A stretch of 64,000 nucleotides of DNA from Ciborinia camelliae (taxonomy: Eukaryota; Ascomycota; Leotiomycetes; Helotiales; Sclerotiniaceae): assembly GCA_025890175.1 (NCBI GenBank), contig JANPYM010000003.1:1151795-1215794 (forward strand), written 5' to 3'. The stretch's first letter is position 1. Each line of letters opens with the position of its first letter. Of the stretch, positions 45,776 through 57,178 are shown piece by piece. Under the pieces are notes generated by a model. The model was not told where the DNA came from and did not search any database. It was given only the letters and a program-made list of their open reading frames with translations. A program made the translations under genes and the position numbers.

Positions 45776-47953
45776 TTTGAAATGAGGCTGGGAAGCTTTT
45801 ATTTGGGGGAAAAGTTAGGATGAGGTTGTTGGTTTTGAATGGTATGGGATGAATGAGAGAACGGGGGAGACTCGTTCATACAAGTAGCATCATTTTTTGA
45901 GGAGAGAATATGAGACGAATCTGATGTGAGGAGGAGTGGGTGGTTTGTTTCATGAGGGAAGGCTAGATAACCGCCGTGTATAAATATGATCTGTGCGTCT
46001 CAGCCTTGCGTTTCATAGTGGCCCACTGGTGGACCGGGATGTTGATCCTGCAGGTACCTCGTCAAAGTTTTGGTTGTCTTCAGAAACCAATTGCGAGAGG
46101 AGGTTATGAAATGTGTAGAGGGATGTTCATAAGTATTGATTCCATATTCATTTTCTTTACTCCGTACAAATTCATCATAGCTACTAGTTGCTACTCGTTT
46201 GCTTCGATATATATAAGGTTACTTCTCCGGCATGAAGAAACCAAAAACCGCCCCCCCCGTATGCTCCGTTTGGAGAACCAGACATAGGTAACACTGGTAT
46301 ATTTTTTTCGGTACTTCTCGTATACAATCGTAAGTCCGCCGGTCATTGTAGCCTCGTGTCTCAAGTGAGCACCGAAGAGCTTTCCCGCTTGTAATTTTGC
46401 TATGTATTTACGTTGAAGGAGTGACAATCAAACTCACGATTTCCAGTTTTGGTGCTACCTGGGTTATCCTGATCAGAAAGACACACTTCGTACATGAGTG
46501 GCCCGGCAGAGAGAATCTTCAATGTCATATCCTTTCGGCACAGGCAGGCAGGTAGACTTAAGTGTAATCATACGACCGTTTTTGGTCAGATGCAAGTTGC
46601 GCTGGCAACAACATACCGTCTGGCTCCCCACCACCCGGCGAGGCCTATCAAAATATTCAGTTTGGTTCTAAGCTCACTGAAATGCCGATCTCTGACCTAC
46701 CAAAAGTGAGGTTGTCCTAGTGTACTTCCGTCTCCTGGCTTTTTTGGCCCGGATTTCATCTATGTGCTTAGACCAAATTCTGGTTCCGAATTTATCACAG
46801 ATTCAATTTCTCTTGTCAACTGGATTTTTATGGCAACTACCCATATTAAGGTTTAATGCAATTTCTGTAAAAATCGCCGATGTGCCACTTGAGGAAAGAA
46901 TATATATTTAAGAGATTTGGCGGTGGTTTATTTTACCGGTTGGGCTTGTTCTGTTGAAAGTCACATTGTTGTTTATCACAAAATAGGTCTCGGTCAAATA
47001 CAGCATGACACACTCTGTAATCGTCGATCTCACCATATTCATACCATTCTCTTCGTTAGATGCATTGATGGTATAGGGATGTTGGAGAGTATGATGTAGC
47101 AGCATGGGTGCTCCGCGATGCTCTCCAAAATAGGGGATAGATTCTCTAAGCTACAGTCCGTTCTAGCCCAGTCATCTACACAGCTCAAGTAAACTCGGAA
47201 ATTGAACCTCCTTACCTCAGGGTTTCCGTGCCCAACATGCCAGGTGAGCTTCAATAGCTCTCGTCTTATATGGCTTAGCATATGTGATATAAGCTGGAAC
47301 ATAGAAAATAGTACACCAGTAAATATCACCAAACCTGCTGATCAATTGGGATGATTCTTCCCATTCTCGCGTAAACTTCAGACGACAACTCTTTATGTTT
47401 CAACAAGTTTTATTGCATAGGTATACTTTGGTAGATTGCTCAAAATCCAAGCTAGCAAATAGCCTAGCACTTATTAGTTATATATCTTTGGAGACATGCA
47501 ACAAAACCGAAGATCACTATCCTCTGATCAGACATTTAAAACCGTTGTACATGGTCATGGCATGTCCCGAGGTCTTTTATTGTGTAACATCTCATACTTT
47601 AGATATCAAGCGGCACTTTTGTAACCTTGGTTCCATACGGATGTTTTTCGACGCAGTTTGAAAATTATTAGAATGTTATCATCTGAACAAGTTAAAGTTT
47701 GGAGAGCAAAGCACCTCCAACCAGTATTCATTACAATCAGCAGGCTGTACATTCACATTAAAATAACCACTGGAATCTTTTCAAGATTGATAATGAGATG
47801 ATTCTCTACTCAAAATTGCTAATAAGTAAACCTCAATGCAAAGAACAAGTGGTCCTATCTATCAACCAACAAAGCTCTACGGGCCAAGTAGAACCATGTC
47901 TGATACAGTACTCCCCTCCTCCACATGATAAACTCTCAATTTCAGTCTTTGCT
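45776..47953. other. Intergenic region
   Basis: Non-coding sequence upstream of the SDR gene and downstream of the first 2EXR gene. Minus-strand frame 47039-47332 has a protein-like stretch but no known domain and is not called. Confidence 0.5.
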
Positions 47954-48415
47954 TCACCTCGTTAAACTCCCTTCCCTGACGTCAATAGTCCTATTGAAGT
48001 CTATTCTGTCAGCCACCCCTCCAGCCGCCTCCCAGCCACCTGCCAGATCCCATGAACATGTCCAGTCCAAAACTTCTGCATTCAATCCACGTCCAATTTT
48101 GGTAAACCCGTGCACAATAATCTTGTCCTTGGAAGAAACATACACCTTCTTTAGGAGATAGTGTCGAAAATCAAGTTTGTATTCCTTAAGTGCGATGCTG
48201 CGAGCTAAATGATTTGTGTGCAGAAGAGGTAACATGAGGAGACTGGGATGAGGATCTCTCGTGCTTGGATTATTGGAGAATTCAATGATCATGGGCATTG
48301 ATATCGGCCATACGTGAATATTTCGAGGAGCCAGATTTTCCACCGCGTGGGCAAAGATCTGAGCTTGGAGCTCGACTGGAAGGTGTGGAAAGAGATGGAA
48401 TTGTGGGCTCGACAT
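47954..48415 (-). CDS. 2EXR-domain protein
   Basis: A single exon of 153 residues. The N-terminus FHLFPHLPVELQAQIFAHAVENL matches the 2EXR motif, found in large families of uncharacterised fungal proteins. Further on it has LLMLPLLHTNHLARSIALKEYKLDF, typical of this family's second helix. Function unknown. A paralogue lies about 320 bases away on the same strand, so this is a small tandem duplication; it is the intact copy. Confidence 0.7.
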   Translation of the reverse strand: MSSPQFHLFPHLPVELQAQIFAHAVENLAPRNIHVWPISMPMIIEFSNNPSTRDPHPSLLMLPLLHTNHLARSIALKEYKLDFRHYLLKKVYVSSKDKIIVHGFTKIGRGLNAEVLDWTCSWDLAGGWEAAGGVADRIDFNRTIDVREGSLTR

Positions 48416-48734
48416 CTTTGCTTTGTTGAGTATATTTCAAGGTAATTTTATGTGTGTTTAAAGTAAGAAAGTGTAAGTAGGTAGTATTTAGCCGTTTATA
48501 TAAAGAGTTTGTGGAGTATGAAGATCTTATGACTACGAATAATCATCTCAATAACATGTGAATCATCCTATTCCCAAATATAGAAACAGCATATTTTTAT
48601 GACCAACACCTTGCCAAAAACTATGAATGTATTGTTCCGGACTATTATTATTAGTAAAACTGGCTACTTCTTGCTTATGGAAATACTCACCAAATACCAA
48701 AAGTAACGATGCTCTGTATTCAACAATGCCAACA
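48416..48734. other. Spacer between the two 2EXR genes
   Basis: About 320 bases, AT-rich, containing the promoter of the downstream 2EXR copy. Nothing else seen. Confidence 0.5.
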
Positions 48735-49297
48735 CTATAGTATTCTCAGAGAAATGAATATTCTAAGCCACTGAGATTGGCCGATGAGTAACAGCAGGGA
48801 CAGTACCAAATTTGACCACTTCACGTTATTATTTCCCGTCCCAGGATACACACGCCCTGCTCCCAAATTTACCATGACTCTCATGGCACTCTCGCCAGTT
48901 CGTACACCAGCACCCTGTGCCATTCTATACATCAATATAATCCTATCTTTCTCTCCCACATAAATTCGCTTCCTGAGGAACTCGTCGAAACTCAACCTAT
49001 GGGCCTCGAGTACGATCCTGCGAGACAGATGCAATACATGAAGAAGAGGAGGAACGTCGAAATAGAGAGGATCATATGGGTTGCGAGTTGCTTTCGCACA
49101 TCTTTCATGCAACACGTTGAGGATTTTGAAGACAAGACTTTTGTTACACGTGGGCAGCAAGAGGCGCATGGATAGTATTCGCAATCTTTACGTTGAATTC
49201 TGATATCGCGAGCTTCAAGATTTTCCACAGCGTGAATCCAAATTTGGCGCTGGAGCTCGACTGCAAGATGTGAAAAGGGGTGAAATTGTGGATGCAT
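48735..49297 (-). CDS. 2EXR-domain paralogue, reading frame needs an intron or is broken
   Basis: The start at 49297 gives MHPQFHPFSHLAVELQRQIWIHAVENL, close to the neighbouring 2EXR protein. Homology then continues in a different frame with RNPYDPLYFDVPPLLHVLHLSRRIVLEAHRLSFDEFLRKRIYVGEKDRIIL up to the stop near 48735. A possible intron of about 101 bases (donor GTAAAG, acceptor CGAAAG) joins the two in frame; otherwise it is a frameshift. A hAT-type MITE ends 11 bases upstream of the ATG (TSD 3 bases away), so its natural promoter is displaced. Expression and function are therefore uncertain. Confidence 0.5.
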
Positions 49298-49300
49298 CGT

Positions 49301-49308
49301 GTTTTGGG
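49301..49308. repeat. 8-base target-site duplication (left copy)
   Basis: GTTTTGGG directly precedes the MITE; an identical copy follows it at 49791-49798. The matching 8-base length is typical of hAT transposition. Confidence 0.85.
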
Positions 49309-49790
49309 CAGGGTTGGGCACCCGTACCCTACCCGGGGTATTTCATCTTTCCGGGTGGTTTACCCTACCCTGCTGGATTCTACGGGGTGATTACCCGATA
49401 AAACCCGCGGATATCCGGGGTATCCGGGGTATATATCATGTGATCGTTTAATACTATCATTTAAAGTTAAAACTATTCTCAACTTTATATTTTTCACTTT
49501 TCAAAATATAACCCTAACCCTAATTCAAAATCTAACCCTAATCCTCATTTTCCTTTCATCTTTCACTTTTCATTTTTCATTTTTCATTTTTCACTTTTCA
49601 TTTTTTAACCCCTTTTTTCAACTTTGGATGACTATATTAAACAATCATATGATATATACCCCGGATACCCCGAATACCTGGGGCATTTTACGGGGTGGTT
49701 ATTTTACCTTGCGAAGAAGGAGTAGGGTGGTCAACCGACGGGTTTTACTCTGGGTTACCCCGGGTATACCCTACCCTATGCCCAACCCTG
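49309..49790. mobile_element. hAT-type MITE, 482 bases, non-autonomous
   Basis: Ends are perfect 12-base inverted repeats: CAGGGTTGGGCA at 49309-49320 and TGCCCAACCCTG at 49779-49790. An 8-base duplication of target GTTTTGGG flanks it. Further inside, the stretch around 49411-49446 is an inverted copy of about 49638-49676 with few mismatches (shared GGGGTATCCGGGG and TATATATCAT parts), so the arms can form a long hairpin around an AT-rich centre of TTTTCA-type units and some CCCTAA words. No transposase frame is present. The TIR starting CAGGG plus 8-base duplication points to the hAT superfamily. Clean ends suggest a fairly recent insertion. Confidence 0.88.
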
Positions 49791-49800
49791 GTTTTGGGCG

Positions 49801-50644
49801 TTATTTTGATGCTCATATGGATATTCCCAACAGTTTATCCCTCCAGGGCGTAATGTTGATTAAGGGGCTCACCGGGAAAAAATATCTGCCTACCTACTTA
49901 TCCTCGAATACAGATTTCAATCTCACATATAGAATCATTGAGCAATTGAGTCATCCATATATATATTCCTTTATTGTCTTGCTAAACATCACGGAAACTT
50001 GATCATGGGCTCGCAATACATTTGAACCGCCCCAGTAAGTTAACAATTGTTTAGCTAGCATGATAAATAAATTTTAGCCTTCGAGCCCCAAAAACTAATG
50101 AAAAATGTCAATCGTAACCCCTGACCCAACCGCATCAAAAAATGTCCATCGCCCTATGACCCCACGGCCTTGCATAACACGTAGATGAGTGCTATACCGA
50201 TAGCGACTGCACAAATTGCGAGATACACAACCTAATCTGGAAACCAAAACCTCAAACGCATATATAGTACACAAGACATAGTACGCCAAACTGACAAAAA
50301 TTATTGTAGGATTACGTTTCCCTTTTTATCCATTTTTCTATGTTCCGTTCTATGCTTTTTACAGTATATGCAACTCTAGACGCCTAACCCAGCACTTGGT
50401 TTCGTCAAGACGTTCAATGGATATCTACCAAAGATCGAGTGTGTGTATATATCTAAATTTCTTCCATACCATATGAACAAAAATGGAAATTTTTGATAGG
50501 CCGCAGTGCGGTTTACGGGTATAGCAATTGTATATGAGCCATGGTTTGCAATGCGCCAAGCGAGTACTCTACCAATGTACTCCCATCCGATATGCCTGAA
50601 CTCCTGAATGCAATGCCCCTGACGGAAAATAGCCAAGCTCCAGT
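49801..50644. other. Intergenic region with a tRNA-like 5' half
   Basis: Non-coding between the MITE and the 3' end of the PRPP synthetase gene. On the minus strand near 50591-50550 there is a stretch resembling the 5' half of a tRNA-Ala (D-arm TTGGTAGAG, then CTCGCTTGGCGC) with no recognisable T-arm. No other feature. Confidence 0.4.
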
Positions 50645-52033
50645 CTAATCATATTGAAACAACACAGAAATGCTCTCTCCATGGTGGACACGACGAATTG
50701 CCTCGGCGAAAACCGGGCCAACTTCCAAGACCTCTAGTTTTGGGCAGAGGCGTCGATGTTCATCTTGTGGAACGCTGTTGGTCACAATGATTTTGTCCAG
50801 TGCAGATGCATTGATGCGCTCAATAGCATCACCACTGAAAACTCCATGGGTTATCAAAGCGTAAACGTAAGTGGCACCCTCTTTCTTGAGCAGTTTGGCA
50901 GCTCTTGTGATTGTGTTCGAGGTATCGGCCAAATCGTCGATGAGTATAGCAACTTTATCACGAACATTGCCTACAAGCATCATTGTAGCGTTTTGGCGAT
51001 CGGTAATTCGGGTAGGTCGACGTTCCTAATTGATATGAGTGTGCGCAGGGAGTAGAGTTGGGGGAATCTTTACCTTATGAATCAATGCAAACTCCATATT
51101 AAGCCCATCGGCGATCGCAGTTGCCCTCTTTGCTCCACCAGCATCGGGACTTACGACAATGGCATCCTGGAAGTTTGGGATATTTTGCTGAATGTATCTC
51201 TTCAAGAGCGGCTTGCCATACAAATTGTCCACTGGAATGTCAAAGAATCCTTGGTATTGAGGATCGTGGAGATCCATGGTGATTACCTGATCTGCACCGG
51301 AGCAAGTCAAGAGATCTGCCACGAGTGTGCCAGCTTGTGCTACCCATTGTTTGTATCCTGGCTTGCCTTGGAAAAGACTCTTGACCTGGCCATTGACAAA
51401 TCCAGTGTTTTCGTAGTCATGAGTAGTGAAAGGTGGGACTGTCACAGATGTTGCTGACGCTTCACTCAAGCGTCCATTGGTAAGAGATGCAATGGAATCC
51501 GAAGTATCTTGTCGTCTAGGTGTGATTCCGTTTGAATTTTGAGGATTGATCTGCTCGAGAGATGCTTTGCCAAGCTTCTTTTGTAATTTGTCAATGCCGT
51601 TGGAGCCATTGGCGAGACCGGGTGTTTGGGGTGTAGAAGGACCAGGTGTTGCTGGCCGGCTTTCGAAAGTAAAGTTACCCTTGACATCGGCAGGTCCCTT
51701 GGCAAGCGGTGCGCCAATCTTGTTGTATGGCAGATCAGGTTGTCGCGAATAAGGAAACAAAGGAAGGACGGCAGTGACACGCTTAGCAGATCCAGTTTTG
51801 CATGCCGAGATCATAATGCAGAGATCCACAAAGTGATCATTGGCTTTTCCTCCACCCGACTGAATGATATAAACATCTTTGCCTCGTACCGAGTCTTGAA
51901 TTTCGAGACGACTTTCACCAACGGAAAATTTCTTAAGAATTCTGTTACAAGGTGGAACACCGAGCGTATTACAGATCATCTCTGTTATTTGAGGATGGGA
52001 GTTTCCCCCAAGAACGACAATATTACGAACCAT
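50645..52033 (-). CDS. Ribose-phosphate pyrophosphokinase (PRPP synthetase) with insertion
   Basis: Two exons on the minus strand: 51074-52033 and 50645-51025, intron 51026-51073; 446 residues. It makes PRPP from ribose 5-phosphate and ATP for purine, pyrimidine, His and Trp synthesis. Seen: [34 protein letters not shown], the catalytic region [23 protein letters not shown], and the PRPP loop [17 protein letters not shown] and [15 protein letters not shown]. Between the PYSRQPD block and the QVKSLFQGK segment sits an unconserved Ser/Thr/Pro-rich insert of about 115 residues, as in fungal paralogues with non-homologous regions that do not act alone. Placement near the N-terminal domain resembles the yeast Prs5 type, by inference. 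Confidence 0.9.
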
Positions 52034-52750
52034 ATCTTCTGATAAATGGCAAGGAATTTGAGGTGGTTTTAATTTAATGATGATGGAAATGGTGGTGGGT
52101 TGGAAGAGTTTGAGTGAGATGAGGGATTATCTTTTTGAGGGGTTTCGTTTCGTAGCCGCATCAATCTGGGGTGGTGCGGTCTAAGGGCTTTGAAATAAGA
52201 CTAAAAGAATTGGATCGCACAAGAAATTATGGAATAAGGTAGTTAAGTGAATATTTATAGCAAATGCTAGATGAATTCTTCGTTTTCTTTCCAAGATAAT
52301 GCTTTTGCGAACAATTCAAAGGATTTCTGGTGAGAATTCGAATTGATATGAATTGATCATAGGATTTGGATTTAAAAAAAAACCTCTCACAAGCAAAAGT
52401 TTTGTGTCGCACAACAGGAAAGAAAAAAAATGATTCCTTCATTTGGTCAGATCTGGTGATTTGCTTAGCCTAATACAGTTAAGCGTTTATCTGACCCCGC
52501 AGCGAGGCTGAATTCGCTTAAAAATGTTTTGCATGAGATGCCTAGGTACCTAGGTAGGTACAGTAGTAGAGTAGAGTATCAATCTCCTCAAGGCTGAAAA
52601 GATTGTGAACCACAAATCAACCCACAATCAACATACAATCAACGCTCATTACAACACAACCACAGAGGAGCCACAATATAACAACATCCTAGAAGTAACA
52701 CATACTTGTTTTACTGCTACACATCAGTACTCCAGGAACATTAAGCAATC
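52034..52750. other. Divergent promoter PRPP synthetase / RPC9
   Basis: About 720 bases between divergent genes. Contains CCTAGG motifs at 52541 and 52549 inside a GCCTAGGTACCTAGGTAGG cluster. No gene. Confidence 0.6.
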
Positions 52751-53308
52751 ATGAAGATCTTAGAAGCCCAATCAGCAACGTTGACCAACTTTGAGGTCTA
52801 TACGCATTTAAAAGATATTCAAAATAAACACCGTACAGGAGGAAGAAGACCAGGAAATCTTGATAATGTGATGAAAGAGGTCGGTATATACCTCATTGTC
52901 ACCCTCAAAGTCAATACTGACCTCTATTAGTTAACGCAATACCTCGAAGAAGCCCCATCGCCTCTCGCGCAAAAGCCTTGTCCATATAAAGAGGATACAA
53001 TCAAGACTCTTCTCGAACAACTTCGTCCTTTCGACTTGACCAAAGCTGAAATCCTCATGATAATCAATCATCGACCTACATCAATGGTCACTTTGAATAA
53101 CATTATCGAAGAGTTGGAGTTCAGGTTTCCAGATGAGAATGATCAGTGGGCAATTATAGATGTTGTCAGTGGGGTGCTGGGTGCACAGGACGTGGAAGCT
53201 CTGAAGCAGACTATGGCAGATAACACTGAAATCGCCAAGAAGGATGAACAGAAAAGACAACAGGATGCAGAGAGAAGGTACCAGGCCATGTTAATGGATG
53301 AATCGTGA
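52751..53308 (+). CDS. RPC17: DNA-directed RNA polymerase III subunit RPC9 (Rpc17)
   Basis: Two exons: 52751-52879 and 52931-53308; the donor is GTCGGT, somewhat unusual, and the join is in phase; 168 residues. RPC9 forms a heterodimer with RPC8 and contributes to initiation by RNA polymerase III. Seen: the HRDC-like N-terminal segment (LTNFEVYTHLKD) and the C-terminal FDLTKAEILMIINHRP, characteristic of this family, followed by helices ending in a Gln/Glu-rich tail. Length is slightly above the yeast protein. Frame and family agree on the first exon. Confidence 0.88.
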
Positions 53309-56293
53309 ATGTGTAGAAGGGTTGGGAGCAATCCTTTCCTACAGCTCAATTCTCGAAACAAGCAGTTGAATGCGAACTGGACAATTGGTGGCATAGTTAG
53401 GTATGGTCAAGACTTTATCGAACAATTGGAAACACCCAACACGAAAAGACCAACTTCGTCGTGTCAACGTATAACGACAATACTGCCGTTTGACAAGAGG
53501 AGAGCTCGAAAGTCAATGGGGTTCCGATTAGTCGACTGGTAGCCAGAAGCAGACCATGGAGATTGTGCATCTTTGGTTGGTAAATCGACAAAAGGGTTAG
53601 GCGTTCATGGCGCAAGGGTGTTTGTACGCCCCCATATATCACTACATATCGGTCGATTTCCTGAGTTGCATCACAGGAAATGGCAATAATGACCGACAAT
53701 TTAGCTTTCGTGAAAAGTGGCACGAAACCATTGTGCGTTGTATGCCATTATATTTAACCAAAAACAAAAAGTTCAAAAGTCAAAGTGAAGTTGGTGATAA
53801 TCCCACCGCAGGCCAGGAACTCATATCGACAATTACCTGTTGTATTGTACGTGTTTAAAATCCCAGTGGAAACCGGACTACTTGCTTGCCTCTGTCGATT
53901 TCACTCATTTATCACCCTCCTTAAAATTGATTTTCGACATATCATAACCTATCTACACTTGACCCGACTCAGCGATTATTTTCTCCCGTTCTTCCAATCC
54001 AAAGCTAGCAAAATTAAAATTAAAATTTAAAAGGGAGTCCGTTCTGGCTCAATCATATTGCTCGTTCTCCCCTCCTCATACAAGATCCACTTTTCCAACC
54101 CTCCTCCCCCGCAAAAATCACATATCAAAATAGCAAAAACCTACTGAGCGCGACCTCTCGCGCTATAGGGAAAAACCGTAGACGGTTTTTATTGGATTAG
54201 CCAACACCCCACCCGCCCACATCCCGAGATCGATGCGGGATCGGAACGGTATATTCTTGCTTCACTGGGCGACTGGTTCTAGTTAGCGATGCTAACCACT
54301 CTGCCAGACGGTGAGGTTGTTGTGATGGTAGGGGTGGTATTAGAATATGTGTACTGGGTGAATGACTTGGGTATATGGATGAATGATTTGGTTTGTGAGA
54401 TGAGTGGATGAGGTCACGGGTATGATTGTTAGGAACGGAAGATATTCTACGGTTTGATGAGCATACGGTATAGTGTGTTTTTATTGATACTGCTCTTTGT
54501 CATCGTCAATATATTATGTGTATGTTCATACTCTTTTCGCAGCCAGTGTGTGTAATTACAATGCAAGTTCTGACGGTATTCCACAACTTCTTAAACTCAT
54601 GGTGCCTCTGCCAATCTTGGCTTGTAATAAATCGTTTGTACGTTTTATTTCCCACGTACCATTAGTAACAGGTGATGTATGGTGTGCTATCTATGGCAGT
54701 AACTTAGGTGGTATATCATCCGAACAAACTTAGTAATCTCACCTTATCACCAGCGAAGAGTTGTGGCGGTTGCTTCTGGCCTTGGACTCATTCTCCAAAG
54801 ACAAGAGGTGAATAATTCCTCGGTCTGACCTTCATATTGTATTGGTTATGGCAAAGACTCAGGTCGGCTCCTTGGGCAAAAATCTCATTTGACTATACGA
54901 AATATATTCAACTCTTGTCCTAGAAGATACCAATGTTTGTAGAGATCACATCGCATGACAGACAGGAATATTCCACCACGTTTGTGTCCAACCTTTGGTT
55001 TTGAGTTATTTTGCAGTCAGAACGTGTGTGTGCAACTACTTTTGTTTATCTGTAATATCAACGTTCATCAAAGTTTATCATACTGTTAAACCCTTTTCGT
55101 TGGCATTTGTTGCATATAGTTGTTCAATGTTGAGTCGCATTGCACTGCTGTCGAACGAAGTTTGTTGTAATCATTTGTTTCTATCATGTCCCATCAAACT
55201 CAAGTTTCTCGCCGAATCCTGCTATGTCTCTCTGGAACCATAAGAGGACCTGATACGTGACCATTTATCAACACGATGCTGGTAGTATAGAGAAATATGC
55301 CTCCTGGGCGGATGTGTGAACTGAAGGGTTGTACTTTCTGTTGCGTGTCGCTGTAATATCATTAGTTTTATACACCTACTAGATAGATCTTTTCATTCTA
55401 GGTTAGGTATCTTCATTATCAATATTCAAACGTATCGATTACTTCAAGAACGTTCCCACTCCGACTATTCGCGACCTCTTGTTTTGCGCGCTCTTCTCAT
55501 GATCAAATGACAACAGGATACTCTACAGCATAGGTATTTCTGGGTTGTTCCAGTTCTTTTAGGAGGTTGCACGTGTGGTATGGATAGTTTGGACAATATA
55601 TACTCATATCATATGTACAAAATCAAATCATTTGCTCCTCAAGTTTATTATTAGCCTTTCCCAATTCCACTCCCCTTTCATTCAATCTTTGGCCCAATTC
55701 TTAAGCCGTAAATCGCGGCTTATAGTATCCACAAGTTTCCACCAAGATTAAACGTTTACTCGGTGCATAATTCGAGCTCAAGCATTTGTACCCTGTCCAT
55801 AGTATTTGACTTCTATAAGTAATTTATCCTACCCCGTAAAGCTAAAGATAGAGTGGATATTCTACAGAATTTGTGGGTATTGATCAAGTGATCATTTGAT
55901 AAAGTCACGGTCGTTCATGATGAACACAATTTCGAAGTCCTGTTGGTCCAAAAAGAAGATATAATCTTACATTTCACTAGATGTAGGTACTATCCTCTCC
56001 TCAAGGCTCTTTATGTTAATACTTCCCGAGATCCTTAAACTGAGGATATATTGATGAGCAGCACATAGGTACTTAAATTCATGTTCGAAATCTACGCCCT
56101 CTCTATCATGACGTCATGCATGTGATCTTTGTGTAACCCCAGCATCCCCACCTTCCTAATCTCATCAGCTTCGTAAGGTAGGTACGACCTCGAGTAATGT
56201 CGTCGATATCAACCCTAGGTTACTCCATTTCACGACATTTTTATCAAATTACATCTACGGGTCAAGTTATGTAGAGCTCAAAAATCATAAAAG
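53309..56293. other. Long intergenic region with a tRNA-like remnant
   Basis: No coding gene recognised over 3 kb. Near 54165-54315 there are compact hairpins and, read on the minus strand, an A-box-like TGGCAGAGTGG and a weak B-box-like stretch; discussed in the findings. Other open frames (53607-53858, 54497-54733, 54995-55243) look random. Confidence 0.5.
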
Positions 56294-56739
56294 ATGCCCC
56301 AAAAAGAATGTGTTTCGACCGATAGGGCACCGCCCCCCATTGCCCTTCTTCTCCCAAGCCATTAAATGTCAAGGAATGGTTTACTGTTCTGGTAGCATTG
56401 GGATGGATGTTGCCACCATGAAGCTCGTCGAAGGAGGTGTCGCTGATCGATGCGTATGTCACGATTCTTATCTACAATTTTAAATGTACAGGATGACTAA
56501 ATGACAAATAGAGACAATCACTCCTGAACCTCCAGGCGGTCCTTGAGGCGGCTGGTAGTAGCATTGACAACGTAGTCAAGGTCAATATCTTCCTGATCAA
56601 AATGGAAGATTTTGCAGCCATGAATAAAGTTTATGCCGAGTTCTTCCATAAGAATCCTAAGCCAGTCAGGACTTGTGTTGCAGTGCACGAATTGCCATTA
56701 GGAACAGATGTGGAAATCGAATGTACAGCTCATCAATAA
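56294..56739 (+). pseudogene. RidA/YjgF-family gene with one-base frameshift
   Basis: The family signature is clear: CQGMVYCSGSIGMDVATMK, then after a 58-base intron (56454-56511) QSLLNLQAVLEAAGSS, VVKVNIFL, MNKVYAEFF and PVRTCVAVHELPLGTDVEIEC, ending TAA 56737-56739. The first exon starts ATG 56294 with a VSTDRAPPP segment, but the run of six C at 56333-56338 shifts the frame: with five C the frame joins on to LPFFSQAI and the total is an exact number of codons (128). RidA enzymes remove reactive imines or enamines, mostly in mitochondria or cytosol. Either the gene is recently dead or the extra C is a sequencing error; no other stop or lesion is visible. Confidence 0.78.
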
Positions 56740-57178
56740 GGTAATATCTGTCTCCGATGCGTGTGAAACTTATGGTCAACATGTATTTTTTAAGGGGAAA
56801 AGGATTGTTGTCATCGACGAATTTTCTATCTGGGGCAAATCTTATGACTAAAGGATTGGTAGCAAGGTATTAGGAAACAAACTCTTCCAAAACCACAAAG
56901 GATCCAAAAGTAAAGCCGTCTACAATTGTTTAGCCCCATGCAGTGCTTTCGGTTATGACTTTTGACTCGTTTCGGAAAAGAAAGAGGTGATGCTTCCAGC
57001 TTTTCTTTTTCTTTGTATGGCCGGCATTCTTCGCTTCTTTGAGAAATGCTCCTTGATTGTTCTCCGACCTTTTCTTTTGTTACCCGCCCATCTCTACCAA
57101 CATCACGAAATCTCAATGTTGTGAAGACCTCAACCTATACGTTATGCAAGCTTTACTCGTTTGATCATCTTCATCAAT
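56740..57178. other. Intergenic region before the next gene
   Basis: Non-coding; short open frames on the minus strand have no recognisable similarity. Confidence 0.5.

Noticed and set aside
47039..47332. Minus-strand frame of 97 codons with a protein-like stretch (TWHVGHGNPE...)
   Set aside because: No known domain, no supporting promoter and possible intron donors inside; left uncalled although it may be a relic.
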